A stretch of 64,000 nt of DNA from Granulicella sapmiensis. GTDB taxonomy: Bacteria; Acidobacteriota; Terriglobia; Terriglobales; Acidobacteriaceae. Position 1 is the first letter of the stretch, and each line of letters starts with the position of its first letter. Below the pieces are notes generated by a model. That model was not told where the DNA came from and made no database searches. It saw nothing but the letters and a program-made list of their open reading frames with translations. Below are positions 16,106 through 26,280 of the stretch, piece by piece. The stretch is taken from the NCBI GenBank assembly GCA_026225395.1, contig JAMFSR010000019.1, positions 1 to 64,000 of the forward strand, in the 5' to 3' direction. A program made the position numbers and the translations under genes.

Positions 16106-16357
16106 ATGACCACGGTCACACTCCAACTCGACGAAAGCCTGCTGAACGAGACAAAAGCCGAAGCTGAAGCGCGTCACTCAAGCCTTGACGCGGTTGTAGC
16201 CGATGCATTGCAGCGCGCATCCTCGCAATGGAAGGGCGAAGCTTCTTTCGAGGAGTCGATCGAAGCGCGTCGCAGCCGGCTTCGGTCAGCGATAGCGAAG
16301 TTCTCGCACTTCGACACGGGCGGTCCTTATACGCGAGACGAAATGAATGAGCGGTAG
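16106..16357 (+). CDS. vapB: VapB-like antitoxin, 83 aa
   Basis: A small protein starting TTVTLQLDESLLNETKAEAE, a short N-terminal strand and helices of the ribbon-helix-helix type, then a flexible tail expected to wrap the toxin. It overlaps the PIN-domain gene by 11 bases, the standard antitoxin-toxin order. GGAGTAAAA lies upstream of ATG 16106. Family assignment rests on position plus the N-terminal fold. Confidence 0.75.
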   Translation: MTTVTLQLDESLLNETKAEAEARHSSLDAVVADALQRASSQWKGEASFEESIEARRSRLRSAIAKFSHFDTGGPYTRDEMNER

Positions 16358-16769
16358 AGTTTTCTTTGACTCGAACGTGCTCATCTATGCGTTTGGAGAG
16401 AGCGAACAGATCAAGGCAACCGTTGCGCAGGAGTTGCTCCTTGAAGGCGGCGCTTTACAAAATGCTGTAATCAGCTACCAGGTCCTGCAGGAATGCGTGA
16501 ACGTGGCCTTGAAGAAGTTCAAACCACTGCTATCTTCCGACGAAGCGAACGCATTCCTTGATGAAGTAGTCGCCGATCTCGAAGTCGTTCCGTGGTCGCT
16601 CGATCTGCTGAAGATTGGTCTTGAACTCAAGCAGAGGTTTCAACTCGCTTGGTACGACAGCTTGATCGTCGCAGCGGCCCTCGAAGCGAAGTGCGACACC
16701 CTCTATACGGAAGATTTGCAGCACGGTCAGGTCATCGACGGCCTGACGATCGTCAACCCGTTCCTCTGA
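16347..16769 (+). CDS. vapC: VapC toxin, PIN-domain ribonuclease, 140 aa
   Basis: Metal-dependent RNase that stops translation when freed from VapB. The acidic PIN residues are visible: the first Asp in FFDSNVLIYAF (residue 7), Glu in YQVLQECVNVA, Asp in WYDSLIVAAAL, and the last acidic cluster in LYTEDLQHGQ. The length is typical. It is the second gene of the pair, translation coupled to vapB, and ends before a convergent gene. Confidence 0.9.
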   Translation: MSGRVFFDSNVLIYAFGESEQIKATVAQELLLEGGALQNAVISYQVLQECVNVALKKFKPLLSSDEANAFLDEVVADLEVVPWSLDLLKIGLELKQRFQLAWYDSLIVAAALEAKCDTLYTEDLQHGQVIDGLTIVNPFL

Positions 16770-16854
16770 TTTTCATGTCAAGTTTGCTGGACACCACAAA
16801 ACGCAATTCCATCCATCAACTCATCACAAACCTCCATAAAAACGCGAGGTAAAT

Positions 16855-17493
16855 TTAGCGGGTTGCGGAAGCCAAAATCTTGCGCCGTTCGGTCTCCAGA
16901 TAAGTGTACCGAATGCGATGAATGACCGTAATGGTCGTCATAACTGCAAGAATCCAAAGGGCCGGAGCCATCGCACCCCAGCGATTGAACAGCGCCCCCA
17001 GGATCACCAGCACAATCCTCTCGGGCCGTTCCATGAAACCGACCTTGCAGGACCCAATCAGTGCCTCAGCCCGTGCTCTCGTATAGCTCACCATCAGCGA
17101 TGCGGTCATCACAAACGCTGCCAGGAACACGTAGAAGTACCGGTCCGCGCGAGCGTAGTAAACCAACAAACCAAAGAAGATAGCTACGTCCGAGTACCGG
17201 TCCAGCACCGAATCGAAGAACGCTCCAAACACCGAAACCTGGTTCGTCTGCCGCGCCACGCGCCCGTCGACCATGTCGAACAAACCCGCGCCAATAATGA
17301 TCAAACCTGCATAAAGAAACATGCGCACATTATTGTTAGCCCGCGCGTATCCAAAGAAGAAGGCCGCTATCACGTTGATAATAAGGCCGATAAACGTCAG
17401 TGTATTCGGCGAGATTTTAGACAGCGCAAGGCCGTTGACGATCTTCTGCAGCAACCATCCGCTGCCTTTACCGAAAGCACGTGTCCAAGTCAT
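16855..17493 (-). CDS. CDP-alcohol phosphatidyltransferase family protein, 212 aa
   Basis: An integral membrane enzyme transferring a phosphatidyl group from CDP-diacylglycerol to an alcohol. The signature D-x2-DG-x2-AR-x8-G-x3-D-x3-D is present around residues 74-96 (DMVDGRVARQT, then GAFFDSVLDRYSD). About six membrane segments are seen. The acceptor (glycerol-3-phosphate, inositol phosphate or other) cannot be read from sequence; the subgroup resembles inositol-phosphate synthases more than PgsA. It starts three bases after greA ends and is co-transcribed with it. Confidence 0.85.
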   Translation of the reverse strand: MTWTRAFGKGSGWLLQKIVNGLALSKISPNTLTFIGLIINVIAAFFFGYARANNNVRMFLYAGLIIIGAGLFDMVDGRVARQTNQVSVFGAFFDSVLDRYSDVAIFFGLLVYYARADRYFYVFLAAFVMTASLMVSYTRARAEALIGSCKVGFMERPERIVLVILGALFNRWGAMAPALWILAVMTTITVIHRIRYTYLETERRKILASATR

Positions 17494-17496
17494 TGA

Positions 17497-17967
17497 TTAC
17501 GCTGCTGATCCGTGGATTGTTGTGAGCTTCTGGATCTCAAGCTCGCGCTTGCCGTTAGGCGTGACAACTGTTGCCGTATCGCCGACTTCCTTGCCAAGCA
17601 GCGCCCGGCCAATTGGGGAAGTTGTTGATATCAAACCCTTTGTAACGTCAGCCTCTTCGCTTGTAACGAGCTTGTAGGTAATCTCTTCATCCTTCGTCGT
17701 ATCAAAAACAACGATCGTAGAACCAAAACCCACGCGATCCCGCGGAATATTGTCCAAATTCACCATCGCCAGCTCGCCCATGCGCTTTTTGAGCTGTCCA
17801 AGGCGGGCGTTCACGAACTCCTGGCGCTGTTTGGCGGAGTGATACTCAGCGTTTTCAGAGAGATCGCCGAGCGCGACAGCCTTCTTAATTTCGGCCGGGA
17901 GCTCGACGGTGAGCTCCTGCTCCAGTTGCTTGATCTGCTCTAACAGTGCAGCTTTTATGTCTTCCAT
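17497..17967 (-). CDS. greA: Transcription elongation factor GreA, 156 aa
   Basis: Rescues backtracked RNA polymerase by stimulating transcript cleavage. The N-terminal coiled coil (residues 1-75) carries the tip acidic motif GDLSENAEYHSAK, and the C-terminal FKBP-like domain has STTSPIGRALLGKEVGD. The length is normal. A TATAAT word read on the minus strand at 18014-18009, overlapping the upstream ruvX stop, could be its -10 box; no good -35 was seen. It is followed at once by the CDP-alcohol transferase gene. Confidence 0.96.
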   Translation of the reverse strand: MEDIKAALLEQIKQLEQELTVELPAEIKKAVALGDLSENAEYHSAKQRQEFVNARLGQLKKRMGELAMVNLDNIPRDRVGFGSTIVVFDTTKDEEITYKLVTSEEADVTKGLISTTSPIGRALLGKEVGDTATVVTPNGKRELEIQKLTTIHGSAA

Positions 17968-18009
17968 GCGCGGGTCTGCTTTTTGAGATGAATCTCTTGT
18001 AAAAGACGA

Positions 18010-18570
18010 TTATACGAGGTCTGGGGCCGGCAGGAGCGCGGGTTTGCCGCCGGAAAGAAAGCTTTCGAGCAGGATCGTCGCGGCAATCTGGTCGATAAGG
18101 TCTTTGCGGTCTATTGTTTTTCCGTGGCTGCGGCCGGCGGAACGCGGGCCGTGGCCAGCGGCGTCGAGCAGGGCGTGGGCTTGTTGGGTGGTGTGGCGTT
18201 CGTCGAGTAAGTGATGCGTGAGGGTGGGATGGGCTTCGCGGAGATCGGCGGCGAAAGCCTGGGCTTTGGCGGCTTGCGGGCTTGCGGTGCCGTCGGCGTG
18301 GAGCGGGTTGCCGACGACGAGGACTTCTACGTTGTGCTGGCGGATGAAGCGGGCTATGGACTTTAGGTCGGCGCGGGGTGTTGTGCGATGGAGGGTGAAG
18401 AGTGGTTGCGCGGTCAGGCCGAGGGGGTCTGTGACGGCGAGGCCGATGCGGCGGTCGCCAACGTCCAGCGCGAGGATGCGAGGGGGTGGATGCACGTGAA
18501 GATCAGTGTACGAAAGATGCTCGAGCCAGTGTGGGGGTTGGGCTGCTACACTTTCTGCGATTGAAGACAA
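18010..18570 (-). CDS. ruvX: Holliday-junction resolvase-like / pre-16S rRNA nuclease YqgF, 186 aa
   Basis: An RNase H-fold nuclease thought to process pre-16S rRNA 5' ends. Motifs: ILALDVGDRRIGLAVTD with the first catalytic Asp, VLVVGNPLHADGTAS, LLDERHTT, and the C-terminal DQIAATILLESFL with the last Asp. The frame starts at a TTG (18570) that adds about 30 residues to the usual N-terminus; a GTG at 18495 just before HPPPRILALD is an alternative. It shares a strand with greA 42 bases downstream. Confidence 0.88.
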   Translation of the reverse strand: MSSIAESVAAQPPHWLEHLSYTDLHVHPPPRILALDVGDRRIGLAVTDPLGLTAQPLFTLHRTTPRADLKSIARFIRQHNVEVLVVGNPLHADGTASPQAAKAQAFAADLREAHPTLTHHLLDERHTTQQAHALLDAAGHGPRSAGRSHGKTIDRKDLIDQIAATILLESFLSGGKPALLPAPDLV

Positions 18571-18590
18571 ACGATTGTTTAGAGGTTGCT

Positions 18591-19763
18591 ATGAGGGTAG
18601 GAGTGGCGGGGTGGTATTTGGCCGTTGTTGTTCTGGTTGCTTCGAGTTGTGGGGCGCAGGCGTTTCAGCATCCGGGGGTGCTGGTGAGTGGGGCGCAGTT
18701 GGAGTTTGTGAAGGCGCAGATTGGGGCGAAGGCAGAGCCGTTTTATGGCGAGTATCAGAAGGCTGTGGCGAGTGAGTATGGGGCGCTTGATTACAAGCTG
18801 CTGGGACCGCCGGCCACGGGAGTGATTGAGTGTGGGTCGTACTCGCGGCCGGACAATGGATGCCATGCAGAGGATACGGATGCGAGCGCGGCGTATGTGC
18901 AGTCGCTGCTCTGGTACATCACGGGCGACCATCGTTATGCAGACAATGCGATTCGGATTGTGAATGCGTATGGGCATCACCTGCTGGCGTATAGCAACTC
19001 GAATATGCCGCTGCAGGCGGCGTGGAGTGGAGAGGTGTGGCCGCGGTCGGCCGAGATTTTGAAGTACAGCAATGCTGGGTGGAAGGCGGAAGACCAAGAG
19101 GCGTTTACGAAGATGCTGAAGACGGTGATCCTGCCGTATCTTCGTGAAGGCTCGGGTGCGAATGGGAACTGGGAGTTGAGCATGATCGACGCGATGATGG
19201 GCATTGCCGTGTTTACCGACGATCATGATCTGTTGAAGCGTGCGGAAGATATGTGGATGGAGCGGGTGCCGACTTATTTTTATAACTCTGCGCTCGATGG
19301 AGCGCATCCGCGGCCGATGCCGCGCAAGGACAAGAAGGTGAGCTGGTATGGCACGACGGATTTGAATGCGAGCGTGGATGGGATCAGTTCGGAGACGTGC
19401 AGAGACCTGGGGCATACGAGCTTTTCGATTGCGGCGACAATGGATGCGGCGGAGACGGCGCACATCCAGGGGGACAAGTTGTTTGAGGCGGAGCAGAAGC
19501 GGCTTGTTGCTGCGTTGGAGTTTCATGCGCGGTTGCTCTTGAAGAAAGAGCCTGTGCCGATGCTGGTTTGTGGTGGGTCGGTGCATTATGCGGAGGGCAA
19601 TACGTTTGTGGTTGGGTATAACGAGTATCACAACCGTCTGGGTGTGCCGATGCCTGAGAGCAAGGAGTGGATTGAGCAGCATGTGGAGACGGATGCGGTG
19701 CCGGTGGATTCGCACATGATGGTGTTTGAGCCGTTGACGCATGGGGGGAATAGCAGGTTTTAG
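18591..19763 (+). CDS. Secreted alginate lyase-family (PF05426-type) protein, 390 aa
   Basis: A signal peptide (residues 1-24, ending CGAQA) precedes an alpha-toroid domain of the Alginate_lyase family. The conserved stretches NSNMPLQAAWSGEVWPRSAE, GANGNWELSMIDAMMGI, and CRDLGHTSFSIAA with likely catalytic Asn, His and Tyr residues are visible. It should cleave acidic polysaccharide outside the cell or in the periplasm; the substrate is unknown. ATG 18591 follows GAGG; upstream codons are not part of the protein. The coding strand is G-rich. The last codons (SRF) and the stop lie within a 22-bp repeat also found at 21987. Confidence 0.82.
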   Translation: MRVGVAGWYLAVVVLVASSCGAQAFQHPGVLVSGAQLEFVKAQIGAKAEPFYGEYQKAVASEYGALDYKLLGPPATGVIECGSYSRPDNGCHAEDTDASAAYVQSLLWYITGDHRYADNAIRIVNAYGHHLLAYSNSNMPLQAAWSGEVWPRSAEILKYSNAGWKAEDQEAFTKMLKTVILPYLREGSGANGNWELSMIDAMMGIAVFTDDHDLLKRAEDMWMERVPTYFYNSALDGAHPRPMPRKDKKVSWYGTTDLNASVDGISSETCRDLGHTSFSIAATMDAAETAHIQGDKLFEAEQKRLVAALEFHARLLLKKEPVPMLVCGGSVHYAEGNTFVVGYNEYHNRLGVPMPESKEWIEQHVETDAVPVDSHMMVFEPLTHGGNSRF

Positions 19764-19773
19764 GTTTTAGGAA
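19752..19773 (+). repeat. 22-bp repeat spanning a stop codon; identical copy at 21987-22008
   Basis: AGCAGGTTTTAGGTTTTAGG plus AA occurs identically at the 3' ends of two neighbouring genes (19752-19773 and 21987-22008). It supplies the final Ser-Arg-Phe codons and the TAG stop of both. Related words (AGCAGGTTTTGGGGATTGG) follow the gene ending at 33182. It is probably a low-complexity repeat that has spread at gene ends. Confidence 0.7.
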
Positions 19774-19786
19774 AGGCGAGAGCGAA

Positions 19787-19842
19787 GGCCCGGGGCTAAA
19801 GCCCCTTTTCAAGGTGCGGTAGTCAGTGGGCTAAAGCCCACT
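19787..19842. repeat. Double-hairpin repeat, inverse copy of 10921-10978
   Basis: CCCGGGGCTAAAGCCCC and AGTGGGCTAAAGCCCACT form two hairpins about 20 bases apart, in opposite orientation to the copy at 10921. It is followed by GATCCTTCGAGGATGACAG (19873-19891), a short form of a third dispersed repeat seen also at 28554 and 31222. The 213-base gap 19764-19976 contains only these repeats. Confidence 0.75.
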
Positions 19843-19976
19843 GCTAATCCGAGAGGCAACGGTTGCAGAACAGCAGATCCTTCGAGGATGACAGAAAGAA
19901 AAGCAAGTACAACAGCAAAGACAGAGAATGACGGAAAGAAAAGCAAGTGAAACAGCAAGGGATGAGGATTTGAGGG

Positions 19977-21998
19977 ATGACTCTTCGTAAGCCGGTACTG
20001 CTTATTGTTGCTGGATTGTTGTTGGTTGCGATGGCGGCGCAGATTGCGTTGAGTCTGCGGCAGCAGTCGTTTACGTGGGATGAGGGGGACCATCTGTTTG
20101 CGGGGTACATGTCGCTGAAGAAGGGCGACTTTGCGTTGAACCCGGAGCATCCGCCGCTGGCGAAGATGGTTGCTGCGTTGCCGTTGTTGCCGCTGCACCT
20201 GGTTGTGCCGCCGATGCAGGGACGGTACTTCAAGGATGAAGCTTACTTTGGTGGGCGTGAGCTGGTGTTCCGCAATGACCCGGTGCATGGCGGCAAGTAT
20301 GCGGGGGATGTGCTGCTGTTTTATGCGCGAATGTCGATCATGGTGTTTGCACTGTTGCTGGCTGTGACGGTGTTCCTTGCAGGGTGGGAGATGTTTGGTG
20401 CGGCGGCGGGTTTGATTGCGTTGGCGCTTGCGGTGTTTGAGCCGAACCTGTTGACCAATGGCGGATTGGTGACGACCGATGCTGCGGTGAGCTGCATGTT
20501 CTTTGCGGCGGTGTACGCGTTCTACCGGTATTGCAAGGTGCCTTCGGTTGGAAGGTTGGTGATGGTGGGGTTGGCGACGGGGTTGGCGTTGGCTTCGAAG
20601 CACTCGGCGATTCTGTTGCCGCCGGTGCTGGTGGTGTTGGCGGTGGGTGAGTTGGCTGGACGATGGCGCGCGATGCGGGGCAGTGAAGAATCGTGGCGGA
20701 GGGAAGTGTGGCGATTGCTGGGTGCGGTTGTTGCGATGCTGGCGATTGGAGTGTTTGTGTTGTGGGCGTGTTATGGGTTCCGGTATGCGATGCGACCTAG
20801 CGGGCCGATGGAGATTCCTACGCTGCTGTCTACGATGACGACGCTGCCGGCGCTGGATAACAAAGTGATCCTGTTTGCGGTGCGATGGCGTTTGCTGCCG
20901 GAGAGTTATCTGTTTGGGTTGGTGGATGTGCGGCGGGTTGCGGGGTTTCAGCCGACGTTCTTTCTGGGGCGGATACGGCAGACAGGGGTGTGGTATTACT
21001 TTCCGGTTGTGTTGTTGATAAAGCTGACGCTGCCGTTGCTGCTGCTGGTGGCTACGGCTGCATGGGCGATGGTTTCAAGGCGTGTGCGACAGCGGCGTGA
21101 GATTTGGTTTCTGGTGGCGCCGCCGGTGATGTTTCTGGGGTTTGCGTTGACGTCTCCATTGAATGTCGGGCTGCGGCATGTGTTGCCAGTTGTGCCGTTT
21201 CTGCTGATGCTGGCGGCGATGGGTGCTGTGGTGTTGGTGCGGCAGAGGCGTGGGTTTGTTTGGGTGGTGGGTACGTTGCTGGTATGGAATGCGGTGTCGT
21301 GTCTGCGGGCTTATCCGAACTACATGCCTTATAGCAACGAGGCGTGGGGTGGTCCGGCGAAGACGCGGTTGTATCTGACGGACTCCGCGGTGGACTGGGG
21401 ACAGCAGTTGAAGGCTACGAAGGCGTATCTGGATGCGCACGGCATCCATGACTGCTACTTTGCTTACTTCATTGAGCCGTACATTCGTTTTGAGGATTAT
21501 GGAATTCCGTGCAAGCCGCTGCCTACGCTGGAGACGCGGAGTTTGTTTGAGATCGATGTGCCGCCGGTTGTGCATGGGCCGGTACTTATCAGTGACTCGG
21601 TGCTGGGTGGGTATGAACTGGAGAGCTCGGTGAGGAACCCGTACGATTCGCTGTTTCGGCGGAAGCCGGATGACGTGATCATGAATGGCGTGGAAGTGTA
21701 TCGCGGAGATTTTGCGCTGCCGCTGGCGCGGTCGGAGATGTATGAAGAGCGGGCGCGGAAGGCGATGAAGACCGATCCGCAGGCGGCACTGGTGGCGGCA
21801 ACCGAGGCCGTGGCGATTGCGCCGCAGGGGATCGACGCGCATCTGGAACGCGGTAATGCGTTATCTGCGCTGGGACGGAAGAGTGAGGCGGTTGAGGAGT
21901 ATCGGAAGGTGAAGGTGATCGCGGAAGGGATGGAACCGGGGACGAAGGAGACGTGGGAAGGGAAGATGGATGGGTTGATTGGGGAGAGCAGGTTTTAG
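19977..21998 (+). CDS. Polytopic glycosyltransferase-like (GT-C/PMT_2 type) protein with C-terminal TPR-like tail, 673 aa
   Basis: About twelve membrane segments follow an N-terminal signal anchor. FTWDEGDHLF (residues 32-41) holds the acidic pair of GT-C transferases, and NPEHPPLAKM the following periplasmic loop motif, as in ArnT/PMT-like enzymes that use polyprenyl-phosphate sugars. After the membrane part, a soluble domain (from about 450) and a C-terminal TPR-like helix pair (AHLERGNALSALGRKSEAVE) follow. The donor and acceptor are unknown. It directly follows the alginate lyase gene on the same strand and shares its G-rich base use. Confidence 0.75.
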   Translation: MTLRKPVLLIVAGLLLVAMAAQIALSLRQQSFTWDEGDHLFAGYMSLKKGDFALNPEHPPLAKMVAALPLLPLHLVVPPMQGRYFKDEAYFGGRELVFRNDPVHGGKYAGDVLLFYARMSIMVFALLLAVTVFLAGWEMFGAAAGLIALALAVFEPNLLTNGGLVTTDAAVSCMFFAAVYAFYRYCKVPSVGRLVMVGLATGLALASKHSAILLPPVLVVLAVGELAGRWRAMRGSEESWRREVWRLLGAVVAMLAIGVFVLWACYGFRYAMRPSGPMEIPTLLSTMTTLPALDNKVILFAVRWRLLPESYLFGLVDVRRVAGFQPTFFLGRIRQTGVWYYFPVVLLIKLTLPLLLLVATAAWAMVSRRVRQRREIWFLVAPPVMFLGFALTSPLNVGLRHVLPVVPFLLMLAAMGAVVLVRQRRGFVWVVGTLLVWNAVSCLRAYPNYMPYSNEAWGGPAKTRLYLTDSAVDWGQQLKATKAYLDAHGIHDCYFAYFIEPYIRFEDYGIPCKPLPTLETRSLFEIDVPPVVHGPVLISDSVLGGYELESSVRNPYDSLFRRKPDDVIMNGVEVYRGDFALPLARSEMYEERARKAMKTDPQAALVAATEAVAIAPQGIDAHLERGNALSALGRKSEAVEEYRKVKVIAEGMEPGTKETWEGKMDGLIGESRF

Positions 21999-22158
21999 GT
22001 TTTAGGAAGTGCATTTCCATAAACTGACTTCATAGGAGTGAAGCAGTTCGAGGCGCGCCTAGCCATGCTCGACGAAACTTTCACATCGACCAGGAGGAGG
22101 TCGTCTTCGCGGGAAGACAGCCGTTCAGCCACGTTCTCACACGACGGCGACGCAATCG

Positions 22159-22740
22159 CTACTTCGATGAGAGCGCGGACAATACGTCTTGCTGGCTAGT
22201 AGTAACCCAAGCAGTAGCAGCGCCAACGTAAAAGAACCATATCGCAGCGATGGCCCCGGCGCACAGCCAAGCCCTGAAATCCGTCTGATAGCCGAAGAGC
22301 TCGGGTTTGCCCCACGCAGAAAGCCAGCCTACGAGACTTGCGAGCGCAACCCCAATGACCGTTCCTGGGAGTGCGGCGAAGATCGTTTCTTCCGCAAGAA
22401 TTATCGCGATGAAGGGGAACGACGCTCCCAGCATCCTTACGATGGCGAACTGTCGAGTGCGCTCCCTCACCTGTAACACTCTGTTGATCGCCATGACAAC
22501 AATCGAGACACTAAGGGCAAACCATACCATCGCGCCTATAGTCCATCTCAACACCCTAATGATGAACATGTGATGGGGTGGTGGCATAAGCGTTACCTCT
22601 AACAATGTCACCGTGATCGCCACCGTAAGAGTGATGGACAGAGTGTTCAACAACGTCTGGGTTCGATTCTCGTGCAGGTCTTTCAGCACCAAGCGCCGAC
22701 GGACTGAAGGTCGTCCAGGAGAGTTGATGTGTTTTGCCAT
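22159..22740 (-). CDS. FtsX-like permease domain protein, 193 aa
   Basis: Resembles the FtsX permease half of MacB-type ABC exporters: one helix near residue 40, three more helices, and the conserved ERTRQFAIVRMLGASFPFI segment between them, then EETIFAALPGTVIGVALAS. At 193 aa it has only one FtsX core. No ATPase or periplasmic partner is adjacent, so it is a stand-alone or shortened permease. It starts 40 bases after the TetR gene ends and is probably co-transcribed with it. Confidence 0.6.
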   Translation of the reverse strand: MAKHINSPGRPSVRRRLVLKDLHENRTQTLLNTLSITLTVAITVTLLEVTLMPPPHHMFIIRVLRWTIGAMVWFALSVSIVVMAINRVLQVRERTRQFAIVRMLGASFPFIAIILAEETIFAALPGTVIGVALASLVGWLSAWGKPELFGYQTDFRAWLCAGAIAAIWFFYVGAATAWVTTSQQDVLSALSSK

Positions 22741-22780
22741 CACTCAGTGCAGTTTCTCACTTTCGCAGCACTGGGAACAC

Positions 22781-23407
22781 CTAGTCGGCGAAGAGCGTCT
22801 GACCCCTATGCTGTTTCCTCTTTTGGAAATTGAAGAGCTCCATAAGGGCACGCACACGCTCTTTCTGACGGCTCGGTGGGAGTCGTTTGGTTCTTGTAAG
22901 CTCGGCGATGCCGTGGAGACTTGCCCAAAACAACTCTGAGAGAACCTCTGGCTTTGAGCTTCGCTCCTGAAACAACTCCAGGATCTGGGAAAACGCGAAT
23001 CGCAGTTCCGAAGGAGTTGCCGCGTCGCCGAACGGGACGCTCAGGTTGAGTGAAAACATGGCCTCGTACAGTGCAGGTGAGGATGCCGCGAATTCGAGAT
23101 AGGCGTCTGCGACGGATTGGACCGTACTTCCACGCTTGAGCCGTTTCCGTGCTTTCTCCATTGCCAGGCCAAGCTCCTGGAACCCTTCGGTCGCAACCGC
23201 GGTAAGAATTCCTTCGCGGCTTCCGAAGTGAGCATATAAAACGGGTTGGCTATAAGAGATTTCATCGGACAGCCGTCGAACGGTGACGCTGGGCCAACCT
23301 TCGAGCTCCGCGATCCGTCGCGCGACACTTATGATTTGTGCCCGGCGAGATTGCTTGTCGCGCAGTTTTCGTTCCGCAATCCGGTTCGTTACGGGTGTCT
23401 CTACCAT
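22781..23407 (-). CDS. TetR-family transcriptional repressor, 208 aa
   Basis: The N-terminal TetR helix-turn-helix is clear: RRAQIISVARRIAELEGW, SVTVRRLSDEISYSQPVLY and AHFGSREGIL. The C-terminal ligand domain is of the WHG/TetR_C type (FWASLHGIAELT). It is divergent from the DUF4267 gene at 23502, with two TAGC-TTGCTA boxes in between, and upstream of the FtsX-like gene. It probably represses itself and the divergent gene in response to a small hydrophobic ligand. Confidence 0.9.
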   Translation of the reverse strand: MVETPVTNRIAERKLRDKQSRRAQIISVARRIAELEGWPSVTVRRLSDEISYSQPVLYAHFGSREGILTAVATEGFQELGLAMEKARKRLKRGSTVQSVADAYLEFAASSPALYEAMFSLNLSVPFGDAATPSELRFAFSQILELFQERSSKPEVLSELFWASLHGIAELTRTKRLPPSRQKERVRALMELFNFQKRKQHRGQTLFAD

Positions 23408-23417
23408 TCATTAATTA

Positions 23418-23479
23418 TAGCATTGCTAGATTATTTGTGAATCGCTATGTAGCAGCTTGCATCTTTTATAGCGTTGCTA
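23418..23479. promoter_or_regulatory. Paired operator boxes for the TetR repressor
   Basis: Two near-identical palindromic words stand between the divergent genes: TAGCATTGCTA at 23418-23428 and TAGCGTTGCTA at 23469-23479, each with TTA before it. Each is an inverted repeat (TAGCA/TGCTA type), and one lies near each gene start. The arrangement suggests one operator per promoter. Confidence 0.7.
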
Positions 23480-23501
23480 GTTTTTCAAAAGGAGATGTTT
23501 C

Positions 23502-23882
23502 ATGCATAACGCTATTCCACTCACTCTGGCCGTTCTCGTTTCTGTTGGGATCATAATGATCGGTTGTCTCTACGTCTTATCTCCGGAACGAATCCTGGGA
23601 GGTTTCGGTCTAAAGCCGCCCGCACCGGATGCTGACACTCGTGCCTGGCTCCGTCTCAAAGGGATTCGGGACATCGCATCTGGATTGGCCGTGCTGACCC
23701 TGATGCTGACTACGAACAGCCGAACGGTAGGCATCGTTCTTCTGGTGTTCGCCCTGATTCCTTTTGGCGACATGTCGAACGTTCTGCTGTCGGGCGGCCG
23801 AAAGGCCACGGCGTTCTCGGTTCATGGCGTGACCTGCGTGATGATGCTGTTTGCCGGACTTCTGTTGATCCATGTGTTTTGA
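23502..23882 (+). CDS. DUF4267-like small membrane protein, 126 aa
   Basis: Four membrane segments (LTLAVLVSVGIIMIGCLYVL, IASGLAVLTLMLTT, TVGIVLLVFALIPFGDMS, GVTCVMMLFAGLLLIHVF). The ILGGFGLKPP loop followed by AWLRLKGIRDIASGL is the usual DUF4267 pattern; function is unknown. AAAAGGAGATG before ATG 23502 is a strong ribosome site. It is probably repressed by the divergent TetR protein. Confidence 0.75.
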   Translation: MHNAIPLTLAVLVSVGIIMIGCLYVLSPERILGGFGLKPPAPDADTRAWLRLKGIRDIASGLAVLTLMLTTNSRTVGIVLLVFALIPFGDMSNVLLSGGRKATAFSVHGVTCVMMLFAGLLLIHVF

Positions 23883-23921
23883 GTGAGGCGCGTGAACCCG
23901 CTCGACATGAAATGTTTGCGG

Positions 23922-23999
23922 GGGTTGAGGAGAGCGGTCGTTTGCTGCCGCAAACGATACCCCACCGTTTCGCAAAGTACGCGAAAGGATGGGCCACCC
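23922..23999. repeat. Palindromic element with GTCGTTTGC leader hairpin
   Basis: The core CCCCACCGTTTCGC ... GCGAAAGGATGGGCCACCC (23960-23999) is a hairpin bounded by CCCCACC and GGGCCACCC. It is preceded by a second small hairpin GTTTGCTGCCGCAAAC (23939-23954). The full two-hairpin form recurs at 27327-27401 and 28611-28689, and the core alone at 30607, 32198 and 33330. On the other strand the ends read GGGTGGCCCAT and GTGGGG, the same ends as the TCATCGCG-type elements at 10738, 11041 and 11246. Confidence 0.85.
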
Positions 24000-24051
24000 G
24001 GCGGGCGGCACCAGGGACTTCTGTGTGAACGCGTAGGTTTCAGGAACGAAG

Positions 24052-24082
24052 AAGCGTGACCTTTTATGGGGCCACGCTTTTT
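24052..24082. terminator. Intrinsic terminator, hairpin AAGCGTG/CACGCTT with T run
   Basis: AAGCGTG (24052-24058) pairs with CACGCTT (24073-24079), followed by TTTTTGTCTT. It lies between the DUF4267 gene and the convergent aldo/keto reductase gene and can end plus-strand transcription. Confidence 0.7.
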
Positions 24083-24106
24083 GTCTTGTTCTTCTCGGTT
24101 GCTGGG

Positions 24107-26183
<2,077 letters not shown>

Positions 26184-26280
26184 GATGTGTCTCCTTGAGG
26201 TGGTGCGAATGGGCGGCCAGTTTGCGCCGTCGAACAGTAGATGGTGCGGGAAAGCGGGACGATCTATACTGAAAGTCCTT

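Noticed and set aside
18579-19742. A 387-codon minus-strand frame opposite the alginate lyase-like gene
   Set aside because: Its product is an Arg/His/Leu-rich low-complexity sequence, while the plus frame has a signal peptide and family motifs.
23610-24011. Open frames made of palindromic repeats, such as those at 10679-10861, 23610-24011, 28448-28687 and 33250-33447
   Set aside because: Their peptides are translations of the dispersed repeats, without independent start signals or conserved domains.
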